This document shows, in pieces, positions 62,201 through 64,000 of a stretch of 64,000 bases of DNA. The translations under genes and the position numbers were made by a program. Each line of letters opens with the position of its first letter. Position 1 is the stretch's first letter. The stretch comes from Antedon mediterranea (taxonomy: Eukaryota > Echinodermata > Crinoidea > Comatulida > Antedonidae): positions 14,234,922-14,298,921 of the forward strand of contig NC_092678.1 of NCBI RefSeq assembly GCF_964355755.1, given 5' to 3'. Under the pieces are notes generated by a model. That model saw nothing but the letters and a program-made list of their open reading frames with translations, did not search any database and had not been told where the DNA came from.

Positions 62201-63991
62201 CTATCTAAACTACCCTAGATTGGTCTTTTGTACAATCCCGGTTTTTCGTTAATAAGTTAATGTAGATGTGATCAGTATTACTGCGATTTTAAGTGAAAAT
62301 GCTCTTTAAAATAATTACTTTTATTTGAGTACAGAAGGAAATGAAAGATCGATGGGAAAGACTTGGAGTTGAAGGTATTCTTGAGGAAAAGTTATTGCGT
62401 TATTTATGGCAAAATCAGGACGAAGGTAATTTTGACATCTTTATAGAAGTGATGAGGGTGTTCCGGTTACTCTTTGAGAAAAAAACGGTATGTACGAAGC
62501 TTACTCATTATATTGATTAATGTATAATCATTTAAAAAAGCCCTGGCTTAATAAACATTAAACTGAAATATTGTATCCTCTTTTCAATATTTTTTTAAAT
62601 CAATTTTTATAATAACAGGAAGAAGAAGGTAACCGTGAATTCTTGGTTCCATGTCGGATGAAAGTTTTTACAAATACTAGTCTAGAAGTGACAAAAGATG
62701 ACATGCAGATGGTATCAATTTACCTGACTCCGACAGACTTTCTTCCTGAGGCTGTGTACCACACTTTAGTTGTTGCATTTCTTGAATTGATGACGGGTAC
62801 AGATAGTGATGATTCAAAAGTGTTCCGGAATCGTAGTGATTTTGAATTTAAAGATCACAAAGTCAGTTTAGGTGCCGTGCAAATTAAGCGTGAAAATGAA
62901 AAACCACACGCAATTAAGGTAGGACAATTAATTGTTAAATATTTCTCACTATGTTTGTAGCATATAAATAAATACTAGATCAATTATTATATATAGTGCA
63001 TGTATTACTTATATTACATAATGGCATAACGCATCTTGTACTACGCACCTACACCTACCAACTTAACATATCTCTTATTAAGTAATGTTTACAACAATAA
63101 CACAAATCAACCAACCAAATTATCAAATGATGTTTACACATCTTTAATAAAGAGAAAGAAACAAACACTTACTTTTGATTTACTTTTGTTTTATTACTTA
63201 TTAGCTGCAAATATATCGTAGGACAGAACGTAGTTTCGACACAGAAGTTGGTGGCGCCAAACCAAAGAAACGACAACTGAAACCGAGTGTTTGCATGGAG
63301 GTAATCATTATTATGCATGATATTAACACTTCTAAACAAAATGTAATGTAAATGTAAATTAAATGTAATATCGTACACCACTTCCATGTGTTCAGGTACT
63401 AAGTTACTTGAGGGACCAACTACAAACCGTATGCAACATATACGAAGGTTGTGGTTACAAGCTACGTGTGGTATGCGATGCTTGTAATCCAAAGGAACAT
63501 CACTTAGTTGACCTTAAAAAGTGTTTGAAGAATGATGTAGTTCCATGTGGAGAAGATACGACAATGAATACAGCTCATATCAAGCGATATTTTTCTAAAG
63601 GTAAATTTGTTTTCTGTTTATGTTCCTTCGTCAATTCCATTACCTCATCTTAATTAAATCTCAATCTTTTTTATCATCTTTATTCGTCATTACCATTGAT
63701 AAATACATCAACAACACACTACAAAATGAACTTAACTCGTTTGAAAAATTAGGAGTCTAATGACAGGCGCCTAGCAAGAAGTGTTTCAGTTATGCATCAC
63801 ATATCATTGACGTTATCGGTTTACATTTAATCTTTTAAAGAGCTGCTATATTATTTCATTGAGAGTTTAACAATAATACAGGTATCGCTCCCCTGTATTT
63901 CATTTCAAAAACTAAGATGTTTGTTCTTTTAGCAAAAGAGTATATAGCTCTTACAACTTTGTCACTCAGATACTGTGTCCGTGAGAGCTAA
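15692..63991 (+). CDS. Ankyrin-Roc-COR (Roco family) protein gene, multi-exon
   Basis: About 30 GT/AG exons spread over 48 kb join in frame. The N-terminal part is a run of ankyrin repeats, one per phase-0 exon of 105-111 bp. A linker exon (40,770) leads into a Roc GTPase with GKEGAGKTS (P-loop), STDGI (switch I Thr), DYAGQ (switch II) and THMD (guanine specificity, as in LRRK-type Roc domains). A COR domain (60,107-62,918) and a Cys-containing tail follow, ending at TAA 63,989. Roc-COR tandems are GTP-dependent dimerising modules, so a cytosolic signalling or scaffold role is inferred. No kinase, LRR or death domain is seen. The first exon is upstream of 15.7 kb or outside the window. The Roc-COR intron carries a 15.3 kb Polinton. 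Exon calls rest on splice signals and homology between repeats, without transcripts. Confidence 0.8.
15797..16790. other. Intron sequence between ankyrin exon 1 and the BEL/Pao element
   Basis: Two imperfect direct copies of a GAGAA...ATTCTCAAAT segment occur (about 15,860-15,905 and 16,078-16,125). Between them, GCAGGGAGTT and its complement (16,008-16,045) can form a hairpin. No coding feature. Confidence 0.5.
16811..17955 (-). pseudogene. BEL/Pao integrase remnant
   Basis: From 17,955 the minus strand reads a spacer region ([20 protein letters not shown]), then the HHCC zinc domain ([26 protein letters not shown]). The catalytic core follows: CEVDLFGPF with the first Asp, [17 protein letters not shown], then [14 protein letters not shown] with the second Asp, and [11 protein letters not shown] followed by ERQIRTVR carrying the final Glu. 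The key residues are visible, but the domain spans three frames with a stop at the E-R-Q junction. Confidence 0.8.
18182..19666 (-). pseudogene. BEL/Pao reverse transcriptase and RNase H remnant
   Basis: From 19,666: [11 protein letters not shown], then [34 protein letters not shown] (first catalytic Asp), [38 protein letters not shown] (catalytic Y-V-D-D), [13 protein letters not shown], then the RNase H start [13 protein letters not shown] with its first Asp. Y-V-D-D with a long L-G-I-S-W...Y-D-P-L-G-F segment is diagnostic of Pao. Frame breaks occur near 19,370, 19,075 and 18,850. Confidence 0.85.
19660..19940 (-). mobile_element. tRNA-derived SINE inserted in BEL/Pao
   Basis: On the minus strand it starts with a Ser/Leu-type tRNA-like head: GAGTGGCAGAGCGGTTAAG (box A region), then GGGGTTCGAGGC (box B region) and a complementary ACTCACTC end. 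The body contains GGTAGAACGAGTC, GGTCCAGTGTACAC and AAAGAACCTAGTAC. It separates the protease and RT parts of the BEL element. Exact ends and target duplication are not resolved. Confidence 0.65.
20030..20990 (-). pseudogene. BEL/Pao gag zinc knuckles and aspartic protease remnant
   Basis: From 20,990 the minus strand shows gag remains, then two zinc knuckles ([14 protein letters not shown], then CHHCNSKGH). The protease core [13 protein letters not shown] has its active Asp in D-S-Q-S. The protease-RT linker follows ([20 protein letters not shown]). The order matches BEL/Pao gag-pol. Frames are broken. Confidence 0.7.
20991..23080. other. Intron stretch without a recognised gene
   Basis: Only a (GTA)n microsatellite at 22,265-22,296 stands out. 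Open frames at 21,606-22,232 have no recognisable domain, and the two overlapping strands at 21,872-22,232 are equally open, so I do not call them. Confidence 0.4.
22265..22296 (+). repeat. (GTA)n microsatellite
   Basis: About ten GTA units. Confidence 0.9.
23081..23185 (+). CDS. Ankyrin exon 2
   Basis: 35 codons, TTATAG/GTAATA boundaries, phase 0. It reads [20 protein letters not shown], then [15 protein letters not shown]. The second residue is E where other copies have G, and Cys replaces the usual TPLH histidine. Confidence 0.8.
23240..23460 (+). mobile_element. tRNA-derived SINE, copy 1
   Basis: Starts CTCTGGTGCGCGTGCGTACA, contains a tRNA-like unit at 23,344-23,414, and ends CTTTATCGTTTCAAAT. 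The same unit recurs in the same orientation at 23,603-23,825. Confidence 0.65.
23344..23414 (+). ncRNA. tRNA-like (His-like) SINE portion
   Basis: The acceptor GCCCCAG/TTGGGGC pairs fully, allowing G-U. Box A is TGGTCTAATGGTTAGG and box B is GAGTTCGAGTC. The anticodon arm CTGC/GCAG carries the loop ATAATGT. Body bases resemble tRNA-His, but the loop does not fit it and a second degenerate copy lies nearby, so I treat it as SINE-derived. Confidence 0.5.
23603..23825 (+). mobile_element. tRNA-derived SINE, copy 2
   Basis: A near copy of 23,240-23,460, with its tRNA-like part at 23,707-23,777. The anticodon arm has diverged (CTGTATATCAAGCAGG), which again argues against a working tRNA. It abuts a (TA)n tract and the Penelope fragment. 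Confidence 0.65.
23865..24480 (+). pseudogene. Penelope-like element 3' fragment (family A): GIY-YIG domain and 3' UTR
   Basis: Opens inside [18 protein letters not shown], the Cys motif preceding the GIY-YIG nuclease of Penelope-like elements. Then come [32 protein letters not shown] (GIY-YIG core with Tyr, Arg and His) and the C-terminal helix, to a stop at 24,309. The 3' UTR includes CTGAAGAG...CGAAACAAATTTGTA, resembling a degenerate hammerhead core. The RT part is absent here but lies inverted at 24,722-25,216. Confidence 0.7.
24490..24566. repeat. (TA)n microsatellite
   Basis: TA repeats broken once by CACA, between the Penelope 3' UTR and the repeat module. Confidence 0.9.
24566..24696 (-). 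repeat. (TA)n-bounded repeat module, copy 2 (inverted)
   Basis: Reverse complement of 12,430-12,560, again with (TA)n on both sides. It ends directly against a hammerhead-containing Penelope terminus at about 24,697. Confidence 0.75.
24722..25216 (-). pseudogene. Penelope-like RT C-terminal region (family A)
   Basis: Minus strand, about 164 open codons: [67 protein letters not shown], then [10 protein letters not shown]. This is the region between the RT fingers/thumb and the GIY-YIG domain in Penelope-like proteins. It stops at the Cys motif where the plus-strand fragment at 23,865 begins, so the two are inverted pieces of one family. Confidence 0.75.
25320..25378 (-). ncRNA. Hammerhead-ribozyme-like motif, degenerate
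   Basis: On the minus strand: CTGATGA, a stem II with GGC...GCCC, then AAAA instead of GAAA, then GC-TCT-GC-TA. One conserved core base is lost, so it is probably inactive. Hammerheads are known in Penelope-like elements. Confidence 0.5.
25595..26537 (-). pseudogene. Penelope-like GIY-YIG endonuclease part (family B, minus copy)
   Basis: 26,233-25,595 is open for about 212 codons. It has a Cys region ([16 protein letters not shown]), then [18 protein letters not shown] with the Y...YVG core, [11 protein letters not shown] (Arg/His) and [11 protein letters not shown]. The stretch 26,537-26,205 links to the RT in another frame. GIY-YIG nucleases nick the target for target-primed reverse transcription in these elements. 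Confidence 0.8.
26386..27699 (-). pseudogene. Penelope-like reverse transcriptase (family B, minus copy)
   Basis: 437 open codons. Motifs in order: [58 protein letters not shown] (first catalytic Asp); [30 protein letters not shown] (catalytic Asp pair); [17 protein letters not shown]. These are the standard Penelope RT blocks. This is the better preserved RT of the pair; a frameshift near 26,400 uncouples it from the nuclease. Confidence 0.85.
27764..27817. repeat. (TA)n tract replacing part of the Penelope leader
   Basis: Lies exactly between ACTTCTTTCCC and ACAAATTTTG on the minus strand. In the plus copy these are separated by about 165 bp of leader/N-terminal sequence (28,098-28,262). 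Confidence 0.8.
27895..28020. repeat. Head-to-head junction of the Penelope pair
   Basis: The 5' terminal sequence GAACTTCCTGCATCCGAG occurs three times, once inverted (27,899-27,923) and twice direct (27,950-27,979 and 27,990-28,020), separated by (TA)n. The central palindrome axis is about 27,937. Confidence 0.85.
28275..29633 (+). pseudogene. Penelope-like reverse transcriptase (family B, plus copy)
   Basis: After a TGA at 28,278 the frame reads [18 protein letters not shown] and [14 protein letters not shown], then the same RT blocks as the minus copy ([60 protein letters not shown]). The TGA replaces the GGA found in the minus copy. A stop at 29,199 and loss of about 7 codons before HGTAMG break the palm. 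Confidence 0.8.
29787..30425 (+). pseudogene. Penelope-like GIY-YIG endonuclease part (family B, plus copy)
   Basis: 212 open codons, almost the same as the minus copy: [50 protein letters not shown], ending NIRNILPDR at TAA 30,423. It is a different frame from the preceding RT. Confidence 0.8.
30640..30712 (+). ncRNA. Hammerhead-ribozyme-like motif (plus copy 3' end)
   Basis: CTGGTGA (30,655-30,661, one change from CTGATGA), stem II GGGC...GCTC, GAAA (30,678-30,681), minimal stem III GC-TCT-GC, then TA. Core mostly intact but with the G change. Stem I pairing is weak by eye. Confidence 0.5.
30783..30922 (-). mobile_element. Inverted Penelope 3'-end fragment
   Basis: Reverse complement of 30,583-30,782, meeting it at a sharp axis (AACGATAAAG). 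It stops at an ATATATATGTG tract. Confidence 0.8.
30800..30862 (-). ncRNA. Hammerhead-ribozyme-like motif, intact core
   Basis: On the minus strand: CTGATGA (30,845-30,839), stem II GGGC with loop TAGTGTT and GCCC, CGAAA ending at 30,819, stem III GC-TCT-GC, then T-A at the predicted cleavage site. All invariant core bases are present. CCAAA and TTTGG in the flanks could close stem I with an internal loop. The fold is inferred by eye. Confidence 0.6.
30923..31249. other. Intron sequence
   Basis: A (GT)n stretch at 30,928-30,948 and AT-rich sequence. The last ~60 bp (ATACACTGTATAATATACAC) resemble the upstream flank of other ankyrin exons. Confidence 0.5.
31250..31310 (+). pseudogene. Broken ankyrin exon
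   Basis: [19 protein letters not shown] is readable, then the sequence diverges from the repeat. The acceptor that should read AG before GAC reads GG (31,248-31,249), and the distal half and donor are missing. Confidence 0.7.
31499..31609 (+). CDS. Ankyrin exon, divergent type (37 codons)
   Basis: CTTCACAG/GTAATT boundaries, phase 0: [20 protein letters not shown], then [17 protein letters not shown]. Ankyrin pattern with T-P-I in place of T-P-L-H. It is 37 rather than 35 codons, so it belongs to an older lineage of the array. Confidence 0.7.
31854..31964 (+). CDS. Ankyrin exon, divergent type (37 codons)
   Basis: TTTTTTAG/GTAAAG boundaries, phase 0: [20 protein letters not shown], then [17 protein letters not shown]. 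The A-L-H and G-V-S-P-T positions fit an ankyrin repeat. Confidence 0.75.
32300..32597 (-). mobile_element. tRNA-derived SINE in intron, minus strand
   Basis: On the minus strand a tRNA-like head (GACGCAGTGGTTAGAGCATT, then GCCGGTTAAAGCC) is followed by TTGAGCAAGATTCTTTATCC and CACCCAGGTGATAGAAATGG, words common in SINE bodies. Ends not resolved. Confidence 0.6.
32976..33080 (+). pseudogene. Ankyrin exon with destroyed acceptor
   Basis: An open 35-codon unit ([20 protein letters not shown], then [15 protein letters not shown]) with a good GTAATA donor. The acceptor is TATAT where sister exons have TATAG, so it should be skipped. Skipping keeps the frame. Confidence 0.75.
33572..33676 (+). 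CDS. Ankyrin exon
   Basis: TTAAAG/GTAATA, phase 0, 35 codons. Consensus unit with L for R at the tenth or eleventh position ([13 protein letters not shown]). Confidence 0.85.
33880..33984 (+). CDS. Ankyrin exon, consensus unit
   Basis: CTATAG/GTAATA, 35 codons: [20 protein letters not shown], then [15 protein letters not shown]. This is the array consensus. Confidence 0.85.
34364..34468 (+). CDS. Ankyrin exon (duplicated unit 1, exon a)
   Basis: CTATAG/GTAATA, 35 codons: [20 protein letters not shown], then [15 protein letters not shown]. Confidence 0.85.
34527..34965. mobile_element. Solo LTR, copy 1
   Basis: Starts TGTCACG, ends TTATTACA and is flanked by ATGAT on both sides (34,522-34,526 and 34,966-34,970). 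Related introns (33,130 and 39,220) show the empty site ATGATCTGC. TG...CA ends with a 5-bp duplication fit an LTR of 439 bp. TATATAAAGG on the minus strand (about 34,775) may be its TATA box, suggesting minus orientation. Confidence 0.8.
35376..35480 (+). CDS. Ankyrin exon (duplicated unit 1, exon b)
   Basis: TTAAAG/GTAATA, 35 codons. Second residue R instead of G ([20 protein letters not shown]). Confidence 0.85.
35681..35785 (+). CDS. Ankyrin exon (duplicated unit 1, exon c)
   Basis: CTACAG/GTAATA, 35 codons: [20 protein letters not shown], then [15 protein letters not shown]. Confidence 0.85.
36166..36270 (+). CDS. Ankyrin exon (duplicated unit 2, exon a)
   Basis: Same 35 codons as 34,364-34,468, same splice sites. 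Confidence 0.85.
36329..36769. mobile_element. Solo LTR, copy 2 (copied by the segmental duplication)
   Basis: TGTCACG...TTATTACA with ATGAT on both sides (36,324-36,328 and 36,770-36,774). Two bases longer than copy 1 (TATATGTTAG versus TATGTTAG). Confidence 0.8.
37180..37284 (+). CDS. Ankyrin exon (duplicated unit 2, exon b)
   Basis: Same peptide as 35,376-35,480 ([10 protein letters not shown]...), with a synonymous T/A difference in the Val codon of GASVT. Confidence 0.85.
37485..37589 (+). CDS. Ankyrin exon (duplicated unit 2, exon c)
   Basis: Same peptide as 35,681-35,785, with the ASVTV variant. Confidence 0.85.
37965..38069 (+). CDS. Ankyrin exon (partial third unit)
   Basis: CTACAG/GTGATA, 35 codons: [20 protein letters not shown], then [15 protein letters not shown]. 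The TPLH histidine is replaced by Pro. Confidence 0.8.
38471..38575 (+). CDS. Ankyrin exon
   Basis: TTTTAAG/GTAATA, 35 codons: [20 protein letters not shown], then [15 protein letters not shown]. Confidence 0.85.
38772..38876 (+). CDS. Ankyrin exon
   Basis: TTAAAG/GTAATA, 35 codons: [20 protein letters not shown], then [15 protein letters not shown]. Confidence 0.85.
39065..39169 (+). pseudogene. Ankyrin exon with destroyed donor
   Basis: A good TATAG acceptor and an open 35-codon unit ([20 protein letters not shown]...). The donor reads AAG-ATAATA where sister exons have AAG-GTAATA, so GT is lost. Read-through would hit TAG three codons on. Skipping it joins 38,876 to 40,770 in phase 0. 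Confidence 0.75.
39679..39712 (+). pseudogene. Dead ankyrin exon remnant
   Basis: After TTTATAG the sequence GACTAAAACACCACACAGCA aligns with the exon start but has TAA as the second codon, and it loses similarity after about 34 bp. Confidence 0.65.
39713..40769. other. Intron before the Roc region
   Basis: No complete exon. At 40,505-40,580 a decayed ankyrin-like unit may exist after TTTCAG ([20 protein letters not shown]), shorter than a full repeat and ending in TAG. Confidence 0.4.
40770..40854 (+). CDS. Linker exon between ankyrin array and Roc
   Basis: TTTATAG/GTAAGC, 85 bp: phase 0 in, phase 1 out. [20 protein letters not shown], then IKIVEYFD. It starts like an ankyrin unit (E-G-K-T-A) and turns into a helix. 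Confidence 0.75.
41006..41171 (+). CDS. Roc exon with P-loop
   Basis: ATTAG/GTAAGT, phase 1 in and phase 2 out. [19 protein letters not shown], then [29 protein letters not shown] is the G1 phosphate-binding loop. Confidence 0.85.
41312..41412 (+). CDS. Roc exon with switch I
   Basis: [32 protein letters not shown]; the Thr in S-T-D-G-I is the likely G2 residue. Phase 2 to phase 1. Confidence 0.8.
41752..41814 (+). CDS. Small Roc exon
   Basis: TTGTACAG/GTATGT, 63 bp, [20 protein letters not shown]. Helical and charged; an insert between switch I and switch II. Phase 1 both sides. Confidence 0.7.
41903..42094. repeat. Foldback (MITE-like) element in intron
   Basis: Arms near 41,903-41,950 (ACAAATAATGAATG, GTGTAATGATAC) return inverted at 42,040-42,090. 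A second inverted pair lies inside (AATGATGAAAGGTTA / TAACCTTTCATCATT). No coding content. Confidence 0.6.
42641..42747 (+). CDS. Roc exon with switch II
   Basis: ATAATAG/GTATGC, phase 1 in and phase 0 out. [20 protein letters not shown], then [13 protein letters not shown] is the G3 motif, and Y-Y-x-T-H fits the Roc pattern. Confidence 0.85.
42830..42893 (+). repeat. GGT/AGT microsatellite
   Basis: Imperfect GTG and TAG triplets in the intron after the switch II exon. Confidence 0.75.
43457..43546 (+). CDS. Roc exon
   Basis: GTTCAG/GTAAGT, 90 bp, phase 0. [19 protein letters not shown], the beta strand and helix following switch II. Confidence 0.8.
43696..43893 (+). CDS. Roc exon with G4 motif
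   Basis: TTTTAG/GTAATT, 198 bp, phase 0. [12 protein letters not shown], then [24 protein letters not shown] is the guanine-specificity motif (T-H-x-D in LRRK-type Roc domains). Last exon before the Polinton-bearing intron. Confidence 0.85.
44107..44112 (+). repeat. 6-bp target-site duplication, left
   Basis: AGGTTA, repeated at 59,404-59,409. Confidence 0.9.
44275..44311 (+). repeat. (AAT)n tail of the captured LINE
   Basis: About 12 AAT units, the complement of the ATT tail at 59,202-59,243. Confidence 0.9.
44411..44958. mobile_element. TTAA-targeting MITE (piggyBac/Kolobok-like), only in left TIR
   Basis: Ends AGATGTATTGTCCCTTTGA and its complement (TCAAGGGACAATACATCT), flanked by TTAA at 44,407-44,410 and 44,959-44,962. 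The right TIR carries the empty site (GAAACTTAATCAAATA read on its minus strand), which confirms the boundaries. 548 bp, no transposase. Confidence 0.9.
45105..45420 (+). repeat. 100-bp subterminal tandem repeats of the Polinton TIR
   Basis: The phrase TTCTAATGAAGGTC recurs at 45,121, 45,221 and 45,321, exactly 100 bp apart, with an outlying copy at 44,200. Each unit holds TTTCCTGGTACTTCAG and GGTGTATTTCCTGGT. The same array is in the right TIR. Confidence 0.85.
45596..45857 (+). CDS. Small TIR ORF region, left copy
   Basis: An ATG at 45,596 opens a 32-codon frame ([20 protein letters not shown]) ending TGA. An overlapping +1 frame (45,657-45,857) continues for 66 codons ([37 protein letters not shown]). 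Its right-TIR counterpart (58,410-58,210) differs at one residue (MERL to MDRL). It may be a two-exon or frameshifted gene of the element. No family recognised. Confidence 0.4.
46231..46284 (+). pseudogene. Truncated start of TIR gene, left copy
   Basis: [18 protein letters not shown] is encoded up to the TIR edge and then runs into the LINE tail at 46,285. The right copy continues into the acidic-protein gene. Confidence 0.6.
46285..48435 (-). mobile_element. CR1/Rex1-like LINE, 5' truncated, inside Polinton
   Basis: The minus strand carries a nearly intact RT ORF (48,502-46,427), a short 3' UTR with TTTTTGAGGATCAATAAAAG, and a (TTATC)n tail at 46,285-46,306 that abuts the left TIR exactly. 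No endonuclease. The 5' junction is near 48,435 but no target duplication was found, so the insertion may have come with a deletion. Confidence 0.8.
46427..48435 (-). CDS. LINE reverse transcriptase ORF, apparently uninterrupted
   Basis: Open over about 670 codons. N-terminal linker [20 protein letters not shown], then [48 protein letters not shown] (first catalytic Asp), [33 protein letters not shown] (catalytic Asp pair), [13 protein letters not shown] and [21 protein letters not shown] with L-Y-T-A-D is typical of Rex1/CR1-type RTs. It is the best preserved retroelement ORF in the window, but the copy is 5' truncated. The open frame extends to 48,502, probably into flanking Polinton sequence. 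Confidence 0.85.
48436..48672 (+). CDS. Possible small spliced Polinton gene, left side
   Basis: ATG at 48,438 starts [13 protein letters not shown], then a GTAAGT donor (48,479). After a TTTTTATAG acceptor (48,568) the sequence reads [20 protein letters not shown], then [14 protein letters not shown] and a stop at about 48,672. The frames join cleanly. It may be the downstream part of the gene that starts in the left TIR, cut off by the LINE. No family recognised. Confidence 0.4.
48860..49500. repeat. ~150-bp tandem repeat array
   Basis: GAAACGGTATCGACATAAGA recurs near 48,925, 49,076, 49,227, 49,376 and 49,437. Spacing is about 151, 151 and 149 bp, then 61 bp. AT-rich, no coding content, located downstream of the PolB stop. 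Confidence 0.8.
49699..49930 (-). pseudogene. PolB C-terminal tail, displaced
   Basis: Reads [20 protein letters not shown], then [20 protein letters not shown] and a stop at 49,699. It continues the polymerase broken at about 50,286, which reads [22 protein letters not shown] before losing frame. It is separated from the body by a duplicated noncoding block. Confidence 0.7.
49932..50357. repeat. Internal duplication separating PolB tail from body
   Basis: 49,932-50,285 repeats 49,310-49,650, and 50,290-50,357 repeats 49,866-49,930. This is one tandem duplication whose second copy has lost the segment equivalent to about 49,650-49,862. Confidence 0.8.
53589..56815 (-). mobile_element. L1/Tx1-like LINE, 5' truncated, inside Polinton
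   Basis: Minus strand: RT/C-terminal ORF (56,814-54,271, one stop at 56,083), a ~680-bp 3' UTR and a poly-A run at 53,606-53,589. It inserted just upstream of the PolB start, between PolB and the acidic-protein gene, and cuts the latter's third exon. Same family style as the elements at 0-4 kb. Confidence 0.85.
54271..56814 (-). pseudogene. L1/Tx1-like reverse transcriptase ORF with one stop
   Basis: Reads [56 protein letters not shown] (first catalytic Asp), a stop, then [36 protein letters not shown] (catalytic Asp pair), [18 protein letters not shown], and the Cys C-terminus LCDNCINQ...HMLFEC. About 845 codons with a single TAG at 56,083. L-A-D-D-T and R-Q-G-C-P-L-S are L1/Tx1 style. Confidence 0.85.
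56820..57836 (-). CDS. Spliced acidic protein of the Polinton, starts in TIR
   Basis: Exon 1 (57,836-57,536): [18 protein letters not shown], then an acidic helix-rich stretch ([20 protein letters not shown]) ending DDVE at a GTAAGT donor. Exon 2 (57,277-57,192): [20 protein letters not shown], to a GTAACT donor. Exon 3 (57,091-about 56,820): after [27 protein letters not shown], a Glu run, then [18 protein letters not shown] and [15 protein letters not shown]. The phases match. G-V-K-R-K-R-L-R looks like a nuclear localisation signal. The LINE truncates the 3' end. No known Polinton protein is recognised. Confidence 0.6.
58210..58471 (-). CDS. Small TIR ORF region, right copy
   Basis: Counterpart of 45,596-45,857. 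The ATG frame [20 protein letters not shown] starts at about 58,471, and the overlapping 66-codon frame ends at 58,210. Confidence 0.4.
58967..59243 (+). mobile_element. LINE 3' end captured in the Polinton TIR
   Basis: Reads [20 protein letters not shown], then ARYKSHFF, a 3' UTR and an (ATT)n tail (59,202-59,243): the end of a CR1/L2-like LINE. The same fragment lies inverted in the left TIR (44,275-45,105, split by the MITE). It interrupts the 100-bp repeat pattern. Confidence 0.75.
59404..59409 (+). repeat. 6-bp target-site duplication, right
   Basis: AGGTTA, matching 44,107-44,112. Confidence 0.9.
59410..60106. other. Intron remainder after the Polinton
   Basis: No repeat or exon recognised; ends with the acceptor AAATTGAAG before the first COR exon. 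Confidence 0.5.
60107..60352 (+). CDS. COR exon 1
   Basis: TTGAAG/GTAAAG, 246 bp, phase 0. Helical stretch ([19 protein letters not shown]), then [21 protein letters not shown]-x-x-W-L-x-F-x-x-x-L is the usual start of a COR domain. Confidence 0.8.
60353..61742. other. Intron within COR
   Basis: AT-rich, no exon recognised. A short ACGATAAAGTAAAAC at 61,462 resembles the Penelope 3' end but is too short to call. Confidence 0.4.
61743..61937 (+). CDS. COR exon 2
   Basis: TATTATAG/GTATGT, 195 bp, phase 0. [20 protein letters not shown], then [20 protein letters not shown]. Matches the COR pattern of a helix ending D-x-G-x-I-x-Y followed by an I/V-rich helix. Confidence 0.8.
62335..62487 (+). 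CDS. COR exon 3
   Basis: GTACAG/GTATGT, 153 bp, phase 0. [19 protein letters not shown], then [19 protein letters not shown]-x-x-x-L-L-x-x-L-W is a recurrent COR motif. Confidence 0.85.
62619..62918 (+). CDS. COR exon 4 (C-terminal lobe)
   Basis: AACAG/GTAGGA, 300 bp, phase 0. [11 protein letters not shown], then [20 protein letters not shown]. The F-L-V-P-C then F-L-P-x-x-x-x-x-L pair is typical of the second COR lobe. Confidence 0.85.
63205..63300 (+). CDS. Post-COR exon
   Basis: TTATTAG/GTAATC, 96 bp. [20 protein letters not shown], then [12 protein letters not shown]. The alternative acceptor at 63,221 (CGTAG) would give an immediate stop in phase 0, so 63,205 is preferred. Confidence 0.65.
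63396..63600 (+). CDS. C-terminal Cys/His exon
   Basis: TTCAG/GTAAAT, 205 bp, phase 0 in and phase 1 out. [16 protein letters not shown], then [38 protein letters not shown]. The C-x2-C...H...C...C-G spacing suggests a small zinc-binding module. Confidence 0.8.
63933..63991 (+). CDS. Probable last exon
   Basis: TTTTAG acceptor, phase 1: [19 protein letters not shown] then TAA at 63,989. No polyadenylation signal can be seen before the window ends, so a further splice cannot be excluded. Confidence 0.5.
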
Positions 63992-64000
63992 TCTGTCACT

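Overview
The window looks like intron-rich, AT-rich nuclear DNA from an invertebrate animal, probably a marine deuterostome such as an echinoderm. The reasons are GT/AG introns, many tRNA-derived SINEs, several non-LTR retrotransposon families, and Penelope, BEL/Pao and Polinton elements of the kinds common in such genomes. The species cannot be fixed from the sequence alone.

The backbone is one plus-strand host gene, from 15.69 kb or earlier to about 63.99 kb. Its 5' half is an array of 105-111 bp exons, each encoding one ankyrin repeat of 35-37 residues in phase 0 (15.7-39.2 kb). Its 3' half encodes a Roc GTPase (40.8-43.9 kb; [10 protein letters not shown]-loop, DYAGQ switch II, THMD guanine motif) and a COR domain (60.1-62.9 kb). 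A Cys-rich tail ends at a stop near 63,989. It is therefore an ankyrin-Roc-COR (Roco family) protein with no kinase domain visible here. The exon array is evolving quickly: a 1.80 kb unit with three exons is duplicated in tandem almost without change, and at least four exons have lost a splice site or the reading frame.

0-15 kb is a graveyard of repeats. It holds L1/Tx1-like, CR1/L2-like and other LINE fragments, one LINE nested in another with an 11-bp target duplication, a hAT-type element with an 8-bp target duplication nested inside a second inverted-repeat transposon, and a tRNA-derived SINE/foldback family bounded by (TA)n tracts.

16.8-21.0 kb (first large intron) is a decayed minus-strand BEL/Pao retrotransposon with a SINE inside it. 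23.2-30.9 kb holds a SINE pair and Penelope-like elements, including two near-identical copies head to head. Their 3' ends carry hammerhead-ribozyme-like cores.

44.1-59.4 kb, inside the intron between the Roc and COR exons, is a complete-ended Polinton/Maverick-type element. It has 1.62 kb terminal inverted repeats starting AG and ending CT, and a 6-bp AGGTTA target duplication. It carries a broken protein-primed family B DNA polymerase and a small spliced acidic-protein gene whose 5' end lies in the inverted repeat. I see no integrase, capsid, protease or packaging ATPase. Two LINEs and a TTAA-targeting MITE have landed in it, and the MITE is in only one of the two inverted repeats.
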